From CAG-791 sp045546175 (GTDB taxonomy: Bacteria > Bacillota > Clostridia > Lachnospirales > Lachnospiraceae): 64,000 nucleotides of DNA. The notes beneath the pieces are model-generated. The model saw only the letters and a list, made by a program, of their open reading frames with translations, was not told the origin of the DNA and searched no databases. The stretch spans positions 52,364-116,363 of the forward strand of contig JAZQCI010000111.1 of NCBI GenBank assembly GCA_045546175.1, given 5' to 3'. A program made the position numbers and the translations under genes. Shown here piece by piece: positions 1-7,360 of this stretch (its first letter is position 1; the number at the start of each line of letters is the position of its first letter).

Positions 1-32
1 TTGTTTTAAGATTTTCTTGGGAGGAAGCAAAA

Positions 33-626
33 ATGATTATGCAGGAGCAGAAAGATATATCGAACCGACAGATTATATATTCCCTCCAGGAACTTAAAAG
101 CCTGGGACTATCGTACTATCGAATAGGAAAACTTGTCGATGAGGGAAAGCTAAGGAAACTGAATAACAGCAGTTATGAGAACCTGCTCTATAACGGCGAC
201 GAATCGGATTTCTATTATGTAAAGGCATATGCACCCAAAGGCGTGATCTGTCTTCTGAGTGCGGCGCGCTATTATGAACTGACGACTTACTGGCCGGAAA
301 GTATAGACGTAGCAATTGAACGTGATTCAAAGATATCGACAATGCCGGACTGGCCGCAGTTGAATGTTCTTTACTTCTCCAAGACACGTCATGAAACAGG
401 AGTAGTAACAATAGAGAGCGGGAATAATTCTTTCCGTATTTATGATGTTGAAAAGACTGTGATCGATATTCTATTTTATCGCAATAAACTTGGCATTGAA
501 GAGACAAAAGAAATACTCACAAATTATCTGAAAAAGAGTGATAGAGATTTGAAAAGACTTCACCGCTATGCGAGACTGCTTCGATGTGAAAGAATTCTGT
601 CAACGTACCTGGAGGTGCTGGTTTGA
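33..626 (+). CDS. AbiEi-family antitoxin / transcriptional regulator (type IV TA)
   Basis: The 197-aa product resembles AbiEi antitoxins: an N-terminal winged-helix part (about residues 10-60), then a domain with an AKAYAPKGVICLLSA stretch near residue 65 and an RIYDVEKTVIDIL stretch near residue 136, both usual in the family. In known AbiE systems the antitoxin represses the operon and counteracts the nucleotidyltransferase toxin AbiEii. A GGGAGG ribosome site at 20-25 supports ATG 33; ATG 39 is possible. The stop overlaps the TTG start of a toxin remnant at 623 (TTGA overlap), so the pair was translationally coupled. Base composition is visibly more AT-rich than the next genes, which fits horizontal origin. 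The family call is by resemblance. Confidence 0.8.
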   Translation: MIMQEQKDISNRQIIYSLQELKSLGLSYYRIGKLVDEGKLRKLNNSSYENLLYNGDESDFYYVKAYAPKGVICLLSAARYYELTTYWPESIDVAIERDSKISTMPDWPQLNVLYFSKTRHETGVVTIESGNNSFRIYDVEKTVIDILFYRNKLGIEETKEILTNYLKKSDRDLKRLHRYARLLRCERILSTYLEVLV

Positions 627-775
627 AAAATGCGGAATCTGTAAAAGCACGACTTAAAAACAAGGCGGTGAAAGATGGGAGAACATTTCAGGACTTACCT
701 CTGCGTAAAAAGGAAAGATTGAGAAAAGACGACTGGTACGCTATAATAAAGAGCGTTCGACAGGAGACACTTTGA
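623..775 (+). pseudogene. AbiEii toxin remnant (internally deleted)
   Basis: A TTG-started frame of 50 codons follows GGAGGT at 611-616 and overlaps the antitoxin stop by four bases. It opens LKNAESVKARLKNKAVKDG and continues RTFQDL, which matches the start of AbiEii nucleotidyltransferase toxins (normally near 250-300 aa). It then passes straight into a Lys/Arg-rich tail ending SVRQETL and a stop. The catalytic nucleotidyltransferase core is missing, so this looks like an in-frame deletion joining the two ends of the toxin gene. The antitoxin is left as an orphan. It could still make a 50-aa peptide. Confidence 0.65.
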
Positions 776-862
776 GAATAAGGGTGAAAATGACCCGGTA
801 ACTAAGGTCATAACGCCGAAAAACAGTTAAATAGAATGTTTTTTAAGGAGATATAAAAGAAA

Positions 863-1960
863 ATGAAATTAGGCATCGTAGGTCTTCCCAATGTGGGAAA
901 GAGCACACTTTTTAATGCGCTGACAAAGGCAGGAGCAGAATCTGCCAACTATCCGTTCTGTACGATCGACCCTAACGTCGGCATTGTACCTGTCCCGGAT
1001 GAGAGAATTCGCCTTCTGGGTGAAATGTATCATTCTAAGAAGGTCACACCGGCTGTCATTGAGTTTGTTGATATCGCCGGCCTGGTCAAGGGAGCTTCTA
1101 AGGGTGAGGGCCTTGGAAACCAGTTCCTTGCCAATATCCGTGAAGTAGACGCGATTGTTCATGTAGTGCGCTGCTTCGAAGATGACAATGTCATCCACGT
1201 AGACGGCAGTGTAGATCCCATGCGCGACATCGAAACAATCAATCTGGAACTGATCTTCGCAGATCTGGAAGTTCTGGAGCGCCGAATTTCTAAAGTGGCT
1301 CGTACAGCCAAGATGGACAAGGAAGCCGGAAAGGAGATGGCTTTCCTCAAGCGTCTGAAGGAGCACCTTGAGAGTGGCAAGCCTGCTTCTCTCATGGAGG
1401 ATCTGACGGAAGATGAAGAGAAGTGGATGCAGACCTATAATCTTCTGACCGATAAGCCGGTGATCTATGCCGCTAATGTCTCAGAAGATGATCTTGCCGA
1501 TGACGGCGCAAATAATCCGGGTGTGCAGAAGGTTCGCGAATATGCGGCGCAAACAGGAAGTGAAGTGTTTGTGATCTGTGCCAGTATTGAGGCGGAGATC
1601 GCCGAGCTCGATGATGATGAGCGAGCCATGTTCCTGGAGGACTTGGGCGTGACAGAAGCTGGTCTGGATAAGCTGATCAGTGCCAGTTATCGCACACTGG
1701 GACTCATGAGCTTCCTGACTGCGGGAGAGGATGAGACCAGAGCATGGACCATTAAGATCGGAACAAAGGCCCCTCAGGCAGCCGGAAAGATCCACAGTGA
1801 TTTCGAGCGAGGATTTATCAAAGCAGAGGTTGTGAACTACAAGGTGCTTCTGGAGCTCGGATCCCTGTCAGCTGCCCGCGAGAAAGGACTTGTGGGAATT
1901 GAGGGCAAGGACTATGTTGTTAAGGACGGAGATGTGATCCTGTTCAGGTTCAATGTATAA
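863..1960 (+). CDS. ychF: Redox-regulated ATPase YchF (Obg-like)
   Basis: The 365-aa protein has family-standard length. It starts with the P-loop GLPNVGKSTLFNAL (residues 6-19), followed by NYPFCTIDPNVG and the G3 region DIAGLVKGASKGEGLGNQFL, and ends with a TGS-type domain (YVVKDGDVILFRFNV). YchF is a universally conserved translation-associated P-loop NTPase that prefers ATP to GTP and binds ribosomes. The start follows AAGGAG at 845-850. A strong terminator follows at 2000-2047, so the gene is probably monocistronic. The 5' region 776-862 shows only a short inverted repeat, ATGACC (790-795) and GGTCAT (806-811). Confidence 0.97.
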   Translation: MKLGIVGLPNVGKSTLFNALTKAGAESANYPFCTIDPNVGIVPVPDERIRLLGEMYHSKKVTPAVIEFVDIAGLVKGASKGEGLGNQFLANIREVDAIVHVVRCFEDDNVIHVDGSVDPMRDIETINLELIFADLEVLERRISKVARTAKMDKEAGKEMAFLKRLKEHLESGKPASLMEDLTEDEEKWMQTYNLLTDKPVIYAANVSEDDLADDGANNPGVQKVREYAAQTGSEVFVICASIEAEIAELDDDERAMFLEDLGVTEAGLDKLISASYRTLGLMSFLTAGEDETRAWTIKIGTKAPQAAGKIHSDFERGFIKAEVVNYKVLLELGSLSAAREKGLVGIEGKDYVVKDGDVILFRFNV

Positions 1961-1999
1961 GAACAGGGCACTCTCGATAGAGGTATGATTTGAATTTAG

Positions 2000-2047
2000 G
2001 ATGTGAAGCCAGGAATTGTTGATTCCGGACTTCACATCTTTTTTTTT
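2000..2047 (+). terminator. Rho-independent terminator of ychF
   Basis: Perfect 9-bp arms GATGTGAAG (2000-2008) and CTTCACATC (2030-2038), with an inner GGAAT/ATTCC pairing, are followed by an uninterrupted run of T to 2047. The T run directly abuts the first unit of the hairpin repeat array. Confidence 0.92.
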
Positions 2048-2492
2048 CCTACGAAATGGAGAAAGAAGCCTGTTCGTAGGTGTTCCCGGCCGGCACAAGC
2101 TAGAGAGAACCCTACGAAATAGAAAAAGTATCCTGTTCGTAGGTTCATCCCGCCGATACGCAGCCGGCACAAGCTAGAGAGAACCCTACGAAATGGAGAA
2201 AGCAACCGTTCGTAGGTCACTCCCGGCCGGCACAAGCTAGAGAGAACCCTACGAAATAGAAAAAGTATCCTGTTTGTAGGTTCATCCCGCCGATACGCAG
2301 CTGGCACTTGCTAGAGAGAACCCTACGAAATGGAAAAAGCAACCTGTTCGTAGGTTACTTCGAGCCTGAGCTCTTTTGACAGGCCCCTACGAAAAGAAGA
2401 AAGCAGTCTGTTCGTAGGTCCTCCCATCCGGTATCCAGCCGGCACTTGCTAAAGAGCCCCCTACGAAATGAAAAAAACAACCTGTTCGTTGG
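2048..2492. repeat. Array of seven CCTACGAA/TTCGTAGG hairpins with alternating spacing
   Basis: Seven inverted repeats have 8-bp arms CCTACGAA and TTCGTAGG around a 16-17-nt A-rich loop. Left arms start at 2048, 2111, 2185, 2248, 2322, 2386 and 2460. Start-to-start distances are 63, 74, 63, 74, 64 and 74, so the real period is a dimer of about 137 bp with two linker types: a short one containing CCGGCCGGCACAAGC and a longer one containing CATCCCGCCGATACGCAG. Both linkers usually end CTAGAGAGAAC. Two units carry one arm mismatch (TTTGTAGG at 2273, TTCGTTGG at 2485). No coding frame is credible here. It is not a CRISPR, because the spacers are themselves repeated. Function is unknown; a BIME/REP-like element or structured transcript is possible. 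Confidence 0.85.
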
Positions 2493-2530
2493 TCATCCCA
2501 GGGGTAAGCTCCCCCCGGAGACTGTGAAAA

Positions 2531-2630
2531 CCACCCCAGAGGTCGCACAACCACCCCAGAGGTCGCACAACCACCCTAGAGGTCGTGCAAACCACCCCGG
2601 AGGTCATACAACCACCCCAGAGGTCGCGCG
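2531..2630. repeat. Tandem 20-21-bp repeat, five units
   Basis: Five head-to-tail units of CCACCCCAGAGGTCGCACAA or close variants run from 2531 to 2630; a one-base insertion makes the period 21 bp in the middle. Together with the hairpin array this fills most of the 948-bp gap between ychF and lgt. A 99-codon open frame crosses it but only reflects the repeat. From 2631 to 2850 I see no gene, only a 12-bp direct repeat GAATAGAAAAAT at 2779 and 2826. Confidence 0.8.
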
Positions 2631-2853
2631 TGCAGCAGAGGGTGGCGACGGAAAAGCGTCGGAAATCCTGAGGAATTGTCGGATTTATCCGCCCAGGCGG
2701 CCAAAACGGTGCGAAAAGGCATATTTTGGCGGGTCTGAGCGGTAGACACCATACCTTGTGCTTTGTCAATCTAAATCGGAATAGAAAAATAGGAAAATTC
2801 CGGGGCAAAATTTAGCAAATTTTAAGAATAGAAAAATCCGCTAAGGGGGAAAT

Positions 2854-2874
2854 CTTGTGCTATCATAGTACAAG
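2854..2874. promoter_or_regulatory. Imperfect palindrome upstream of lgt
   Basis: CTTGTGCTA (2854-2862) and TAGTACAAG (2866-2874) form a palindrome matching at 8 of 9 positions, 34 bp before the lgt start. Its placement suits an operator or a hairpin in the lgt leader. No confident -35/-10 pair was found here. Confidence 0.35.
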
Positions 2875-2908
2875 AAATACTAAAAGTTGAAGGAGTCTGG
2901 TTAGAAAT

Positions 2909-3802
2909 ATGGCGGATATGATGGGAGAAATGGATATTGCTTTTCCGAATCTGGGAATCTATCTGAGGAATGTCCCCAAGACCATCATGATCGGCAATTT
3001 CGGGATCGCACTCTACGGCGTCGTGATCGCGATCGGTATGATGCTGGGCCTTGTTCTGGCCGCAAGGATCGCGAAGAAGTCGGGGCTGGATCCGGATGTG
3101 ATCTGGGATCTGGCGGCTCCTCTCATTATCTTCTCCATCTTAGGGGCAAGAATCTATTATGTGATCTTCATGTGGGACTTCTATAAGAATGATCCCATTC
3201 AGATCCTGAATATACGCGGCGGCGGACTGGCTATATACGGTGGGATTATCGCCGGGGCCATTACGCTGTACGTCTACTGCAAGTTGAAAAAGCAGAAGTT
3301 TCCGCTCATTCTCGACACGGTGATCTACGGGCTCCTGGTGGGGCAGATCCTGGGAAGATGGGGAAACTTCTTCAACCGGGAAGTTTTCGGTGAATATACG
3401 AACAACCTGCTGGCTATGAGAATTCCGGTGAGCATGGTGAGAGAGCGGGACATTTCTCCGCTGATCGCTGCGCACATGTCGGAAGGAACGAATTATATAC
3501 AGGTGCATCCCACGTTTCTGTATGAAGGAATGTGGAATCTGGCGCTCCTTGTGCTGCTGCTTCTGTATCGGGAGCACAAGAAGTTTGACGGAGAGATCGC
3601 GCTTCTCTATTTTGCCGGATATGGGATCGGAAGAGCCTGGATCGAGTCGATCCGGACGGACCAGCTCTATATCACAGGCACGAAGATACCGGTGTCCATG
3701 GTGCTCGGAATCGTGATGGCGATCGCTGCGATCGCGGCGAACCTGGTCATCCGGAGCAGACTGGGCCGGAAGGAGAGAGCAGTGGAGGACACTGCCAAGT
3801 GA
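2909..3802 (+). CDS. lgt: Prolipoprotein diacylglyceryl transferase
   Basis: The 297-aa integral membrane enzyme transfers a diacylglyceryl group from phosphatidylglycerol to the lipobox Cys of prelipoproteins at the outer face of the plasma membrane. Family marks include GGGLAIYGGIIAG (about 108-120), the conserved GRWGNFFNREVFG (about 149-161) and GRAWIESIRTDQLY near residue 245, plus about seven hydrophobic segments. AAGGAG lies at 2889, a rather long 14 bases before ATG 2909. In-frame ATG 2930, just behind GGGAGA, is an alternative start. Several lipoproteins in this window (at 24063 and 38307) would be its substrates. Confidence 0.96.
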   Translation: MADMMGEMDIAFPNLGIYLRNVPKTIMIGNFGIALYGVVIAIGMMLGLVLAARIAKKSGLDPDVIWDLAAPLIIFSILGARIYYVIFMWDFYKNDPIQILNIRGGGLAIYGGIIAGAITLYVYCKLKKQKFPLILDTVIYGLLVGQILGRWGNFFNREVFGEYTNNLLAMRIPVSMVRERDISPLIAAHMSEGTNYIQVHPTFLYEGMWNLALLVLLLLYREHKKFDGEIALLYFAGYGIGRAWIESIRTDQLYITGTKIPVSMVLGIVMAIAAIAANLVIRSRLGRKERAVEDTAK

Positions 3803-3809
3803 CTGGCGA

Positions 3810-3844
3810 AGCAGCCTGCACAGCGGCTCACTTTGCGAGCCTTA
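3810..3844 (+). repeat. Degenerate copy of the dispersed hairpin element (right half)
   Basis: AGCAGCCTGCACAGCGG followed by CTCACTTTGCGAGCCTTAA resembles the right half of the better copies at 5465, 27193 and 52432, including the GGCTC/GAGCC hairpin. The left half is not recognisable. It sits right after the lgt stop. Confidence 0.5.
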
Positions 3845-3946
3845 ACTGAGAAATTATCCCGCTTTGAAACATGGGCGGCTTCGATTATTGGAATGGGACT
3901 GACAAGGTGCCCTCTATTTTGTGTACGCTAAATTCCCTGCGGACTA

Positions 3947-3975
3947 TTGAAAAAGCCCGTGCCAGTTGGTATGAT
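3947..3975 (+). promoter_or_regulatory. Promoter of mraZ-rsmH
   Basis: TTGAAA (3947-3952), a 17-bp spacer and TATGAT (3970-3975), the latter preceded by TGG so that it is also an extended -10. Transcription would begin near 3982, directly at the MraZ boxes. Confidence 0.75.
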
Positions 3976-3983
3976 TGTGAAGA

Positions 3984-4010
3984 AAAGTGGTGCAAAGTGG
4001 AGGAAAGTGC
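3984..4010 (+). promoter_or_regulatory. MraZ boxes: three 10-bp-spaced AAAGTG repeats
   Basis: AAAGTGG (3984), AAAGTGG (3994) and AAAGTGC (4004) lie in direct orientation with an exact 10-bp period, one helical turn. This is the known layout of MraZ operators (AAAGTG repeats in Mycoplasma, TGGG repeats in E. coli). They lie between the predicted transcription start and the mraZ start codon and overlap its ribosome site, so autoregulation is likely. Confidence 0.8.
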
Positions 4011-4013
4011 AAC

Positions 4014-4445
4014 ATGTTCATGGGAGAATATGGTCATTCCCTGGATCCGAAAGGGAGACTGATCATACCGTCCAAGTTCAGAGAGGCTTTAGGAGAGAGG
4101 TTCGTGATCACACGAAGCCTTGATCCTTGTCTGTGCATTTATGCGATGGAAGACTGGGAGAAGTTTGTCTCCCGCCTGAGCGACCTCCCTTACAATGTCA
4201 GAAAACAGAGGCAGCTCGTGCGCTTCTTCCTGTCCGGAGCTAACGAAGTGGAGCCGGATAAGCAGGGGCGAGTACTGATCCCCGGGAACCTCAGAGAGGC
4301 AGCCGGGATCAACAAGGACGTGATTCTCGTGGGCGTCGGATCCAGGATCGAGATCTGGAGCAAGGAGTCCTGGGAGGAGTCCATGTCCACCGAAGAGATC
4401 AATGATATAGCAGAAGAAATGCTGGGGAACGGATTTGAAATTTGA
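4014..4445 (+). CDS. mraZ: Transcriptional regulator MraZ
   Basis: The 143-aa protein starts MFMGEYGHSLDPKGRLIIP, the standard N-terminus. It carries two AbrB-like SpoVT halves: DPKGRL with IIPSKFRE near residue 12 and DKQGRVLIPGNLRE near residue 84. MraZ forms a ring and binds repeats in its own promoter, controlling division and cell-wall genes. ATG 4014 is preferred over the in-frame GTG 3987 because GGAGG lies at 3999-4003 and the family start matches. It overlaps rsmH by 11 bases. Confidence 0.95.
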   Translation: MFMGEYGHSLDPKGRLIIPSKFREALGERFVITRSLDPCLCIYAMEDWEKFVSRLSDLPYNVRKQRQLVRFFLSGANEVEPDKQGRVLIPGNLREAAGINKDVILVGVGSRIEIWSKESWEESMSTEEINDIAEEMLGNGFEI

Positions 4446-5379
4446 GCACACTTCGGTGCTTCTGGAGGAAGTACTGGATAATCTGGCGATCAGGCCGGAC
4501 GGAATCTACGTCGACGGGACGCTCGGAGGCGGAGGACATTCCTATCATATTCTGGAGAGGCTGACAGAGGGCGGCCGCCTGATCGGAATCGACCAGGACA
4601 CGGATGCCATCGCGGCCGCGGGCGAAAGGCTCGCACAGTTCGGCGGCGCGGTTACGATCGTGCACGACAATTATGAAAATATAGCCGGCGTGCTCTCGGA
4701 TCTCTCGATCCGAAAGGTCAACGGCATACTTCTGGATCTGGGAGTGTCTTCCTATCAGCTGGACAACCCGGAGAGAGGCTTTACCTACAGAACGGATGAT
4801 GCGCCCCTCGACATGAGAATGGATCAGAGCAGTTCTCTCACGGCAAAGGAGATCGTCAATACCTATTCGGCGGAGGAACTCACAAGGATCCTCAGGGAAT
4901 ACGGGGAAGAGAAGTGCGCGGCCAGAATCGCCGCCAACATTGTGAAGAGGCGCGCGATCAGCCCCCTCGAGACGACGGGAGACCTGAGCGAGATCGTTAG
5001 AGCGTCGATCCCCGCCAAGATGAGAGAGAAGGGCGGCAACCCGGACAAGAGGACCTTCCAGGCGATCCGCATAGCCTGCAACAGGGAGCTGGACGTCCTG
5101 AGAGATTCGCTGGACACGATGATCGATCTTTTGGCACCCGGAGGAAGGCTGTGTGTGATCACTTTCCATTCTCTTGAGGACAGGATCGTCAAGAACGCAT
5201 TCCGGCGCGCCGAAAAGCCCTGCACATGTCCGCCGGAGTTTCCGGTGTGCGTCTGCGGGAAGAAGTCGAAGGGAACGGTAGTGACGCGCAAGGCGATCAC
5301 ACCGTCCGCGCACGAACTGGAAGTAAACAGGCGCTCAGCGAGCGCGAAGCTCAGAGTTTTTGAGCGGGCAGAAGTATAA
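4435..5379 (+). CDS. rsmH: 16S rRNA (cytosine(1402)-N(4))-methyltransferase
   Basis: The 314-aa SAM-dependent enzyme methylates N4 of C1402 in 16S rRNA. The SAM motif VDGTLGGGGHS is at residues 23-33, GILLDLGVSSYQLD near 100 and RTFQAIRIACNREL near 205; a zinc-like CTCPPEFPVCVCGKK stretch near 267 is typical. TTG is the start, inside the 3' end of mraZ, with GGGGA upstream. The usual followers ftsL, pbp, mraY and murD are absent; hairpins, a dispersed repeat and a peptide transporter follow instead, so the cluster was split. Confidence 0.96.
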   Translation: MKFEHTSVLLEEVLDNLAIRPDGIYVDGTLGGGGHSYHILERLTEGGRLIGIDQDTDAIAAAGERLAQFGGAVTIVHDNYENIAGVLSDLSIRKVNGILLDLGVSSYQLDNPERGFTYRTDDAPLDMRMDQSSSLTAKEIVNTYSAEELTRILREYGEEKCAARIAANIVKRRAISPLETTGDLSEIVRASIPAKMREKGGNPDKRTFQAIRIACNRELDVLRDSLDTMIDLLAPGGRLCVITFHSLEDRIVKNAFRRAEKPCTCPPEFPVCVCGKKSKGTVVTRKAITPSAHELEVNRRSASAKLRVFERAEV

Positions 5380-5463
5380 CTCAGAGGGGATGTCCCCCGC
5401 CTCTACAGGCGGTGGGAAGTAACAAACTTTCTCAGTGGCGGGTGACAATCCCCCACTGAGTTA
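5378..5463 (+). other. Nested hairpin region at the rsmH stop
   Basis: Outer arms TAACTCAG (5378) and CTGAGTTA (ending 5463) enclose GCCTCTACAGGC and a hairpin CTCAGTGG/CCACTGAG with inner GGG/CCC. The left arm overlaps the rsmH stop codon. It lies directly 5' of the dispersed element at 5465, and a comparable CTCAG/CTGAG hairpin lies at the same side of the copy at 52432. It may act as a terminator or processing site, though no long T run follows. Confidence 0.55.
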
Positions 5464-5464
5464 T

Positions 5465-5549
5465 ATGATGCACACGCGTGCGGAAAAGAAGATGCTGCCA
5501 AAGGGCAGCCCGCACGCGGCGCAGCGGCTCGCTCTGCGAGCCTTGAATT
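5465..5549 (+). repeat. Dispersed hairpin element, copy 1
   Basis: Begins ATGATGCACACGCGTGCGG and ends GGCTCGCTCTGCGAGCCTTG plus AATT. It can fold as an outer CGTGCGG/CCGCACG stem around a GCTGCC/GGCAGC hairpin, then a GGCTCGC/GCGAGCC hairpin. Near-identical copies are at 27193-27278 (+) and 52432-52517 (-). It is followed by TTATTCAGC (5548-5556) and the palindrome CAGCGGC/GCCGCTG (5553-5569). The 224-bp gap between rsmH and oppB holds only these repeats. Confidence 0.85.
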
Positions 5550-5603
5550 ATTCAGCGGCGCGGCCGCTGTGACAAATGCATCCGACAGAAGGAGAAAACC
5601 ACT

Positions 5604-6554
5604 TTGAAGTATGCACTTCGCCGTATCCTGGCACTTTTTATCACGATGATCCTGGTATCATTTCTGGCTTTTGCAGCCTTCCACATCATATCCGGCGATC
5701 CCGCGCGGGCCATTCTGGGAATGAACGCCACAGAAAAGCAGCTGGCGCTGCTGCGGCAGGAACTGGGGCTGGACAAGCCGTTTCTTGTACAATATTTTAA
5801 CTGGCTGCTCGGCTTCTTTTCGGGGAATCTGGGAATATCCTACAGTTATCGGCAGCCGGTGGCTTCCCTGATCATCCCCAAGCTCCAGGTGACCCTTGTG
5901 ATGGTCCTGATCAGCTTTGGCATCATTGTCGTGCTGTCGCTCCCTCTGGGACTTCGCGCGGCACAGAAATCCGGCGGACGTCTGGACTGGCTGAGGACTA
6001 CGGTCGACCAGCTGTGCATGGCGGTCCCCGCATTCTTCCTGAGTATTCTGGTGTCCTATATCTTCGGAATTGTGCTGAAATTCTTTACACCCGGAGATTT
6101 TCCGAAAATGGAGAGGGATCTGACGGGAGCTCTTCGCTATCTCTTTTTTGCCGCGGTCTGCATCGCGATTCCGAGGATTGCGATGGCAGTGCGCATGCTG
6201 GGGAGCACGATCATTGAGGAGATGGAGAAGGACTATGTCCGGACAGCGATCTCAAGGGGCAATACCAGAGCGGAAGTCCTGAAAAAGCATGTCCTGAAGA
6301 ATTCGCTCGTGCCGACGATCACATTTCTGGGACAGACAATGGCGGAAATCGTGGGCGGCAGCATTGTCGTAGAGCAGGTCTTCGGAATCCCCGGCATGGG
6401 GAGGTTCCTCGTGGCATCGATCTCCAACAGAGATTACCCGGTCGTGGAGGCGCTTGTCGTCATTCTCGCCTTCTGGGTCATTCTCTCGGGGACCGTGGCG
6501 GATCTGGTGGGCCAAAAGATCGATCCTCGCTTAAGACTGGGGGACCGCTCATGA
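5604..6554 (+). CDS. Peptide ABC transporter permease, OppB/DppB family
   Basis: The 316-aa membrane protein has the family N-terminus (MKYALRRILALFITMI), about six hydrophobic segments, and the inner-membrane component loop EMEKDYVRTAISRGNTRAEVLKKH near residue 205 that docks the ATPase. Starts at TTG 5604 behind AGAAGGAGA. The stop overlaps the next gene by four bases, beginning a tightly coupled four-gene operon. The substrate is probably di- or oligopeptides; nickel cannot be excluded. No substrate-binding protein is encoded in the operon. Confidence 0.9.
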   Translation: MKYALRRILALFITMILVSFLAFAAFHIISGDPARAILGMNATEKQLALLRQELGLDKPFLVQYFNWLLGFFSGNLGISYSYRQPVASLIIPKLQVTLVMVLISFGIIVVLSLPLGLRAAQKSGGRLDWLRTTVDQLCMAVPAFFLSILVSYIFGIVLKFFTPGDFPKMERDLTGALRYLFFAAVCIAIPRIAMAVRMLGSTIIEEMEKDYVRTAISRGNTRAEVLKKHVLKNSLVPTITFLGQTMAEIVGGSIVVEQVFGIPGMGRFLVASISNRDYPVVEALVVILAFWVILSGTVADLVGQKIDPRLRLGDRS

Positions 6555-7360
6555 TGAAGAAGAAATGGAATGGCTATCTTATCGCAGGGTGCCTGATCAC
6601 AGGCATCATTATTCTGTGGATCGTGATCGGACGGTTTTATACCCCCTATCCGCCCACCAAGATGAGCTCCGCGAAACTCCAGGGGCCGTCGCTCGCGCAC
6701 TTGTTCGGGACTGACAAGTTCGGGCGCGATATTTTCAGCCGCGTGATGCAGGGATCCGGCACTACACTGGTCATCGCCGCGCTGACCATAGTGATCGGCG
6801 CAGGGATCGGAACGGTTGTGGGCGCGGTGACCGGGTATTTCGGCGGCATTCTGGATGAAATCCTGATGCGTCTCAACGACGCTCTTACCGCGTTTCCGAG
6901 CATTCTCCTCGCCCTGGTCATCATCAGTATCCTGGGACCGGGCAAGTACAACGTGATCATCGCGCTGGGAATCGTATTTATTCCCTCTTACGCGCGCATG
7001 ATGAGAACGGCGTTCGCCGCGCAGCGGGAAGTGAACTATATAACCAGCGCAAGGCTCATGGGCGCCAGCAGCATGAGGATCCTTCTGATTCATATGCTGC
7101 CCAACACGGTGCATGTGCTGCTCCCCGCGCTCACGATCGGTTTCAACAACGCTGTCCTTGCGGAGGCCAGTATGAGCTTTCTGGGAATCGGCGTGACGCC
7201 CCCGGATGTCTCCATGGGCTATATGCTCTCGGAGGCGCAGGGAATGTTCCGCTCGGCGCCCTGGTACGCGCTGAGCGTCGGCGGCGTAATCGCGCTGCTG
7301 GTATTCGGCATCAGCCTGATCGGCGAAGGTTTGCAGAGAATGAATAAGGAGGTGAACTGA
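6551..7360 (+). CDS. Peptide ABC transporter permease, OppC/DppC family
   Basis: The 269-aa second permease subunit has one N-terminal segment, the conserved LFGTDKFGRDIFSRVMQG (about 53-70), and the ATPase-docking loop near residue 160 (REVNYITSARLMGASSMRIL). ATG 6551 lies within the oppB stop, with GGGGG upstream. Pairs with the OppB-type subunit to form the translocation path. At 269 aa it is slightly shorter than many OppC proteins (near 300) because of a short N-terminal tail. Confidence 0.9.
   Translation: MMKKKWNGYLIAGCLITGIIILWIVIGRFYTPYPPTKMSSAKLQGPSLAHLFGTDKFGRDIFSRVMQGSGTTLVIAALTIVIGAGIGTVVGAVTGYFGGILDEILMRLNDALTAFPSILLALVIISILGPGKYNVIIALGIVFIPSYARMMRTAFAAQREVNYITSARLMGASSMRILLIHMLPNTVHVLLPALTIGFNNAVLAEASMSFLGIGVTPPDVSMGYMLSEAQGMFRSAPWYALSVGGVIALLVFGISLIGEGLQRMNKEVN

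Noticed and set aside
2048..2492. CRISPR array
   Set aside because: Units are regularly spaced, but the stretches between them are themselves repeats of two kinds, the repeats are hairpins with A-rich loops, and no cas gene is near.
2446..2745. 99-codon open frame across the tandem repeat
   Set aside because: Its Pro/Arg/His-rich sequence simply reflects the 20-bp repeat; no ribosome site and no family.
4399..5313. 304-codon minus-strand frame
   Set aside because: Lies opposite rsmH, which is a clear family match; no ribosome site.
5378..5463. IS200/IS605 end
   Set aside because: The small hairpins recall such ends, but no transposase gene or remnant is visible nearby.
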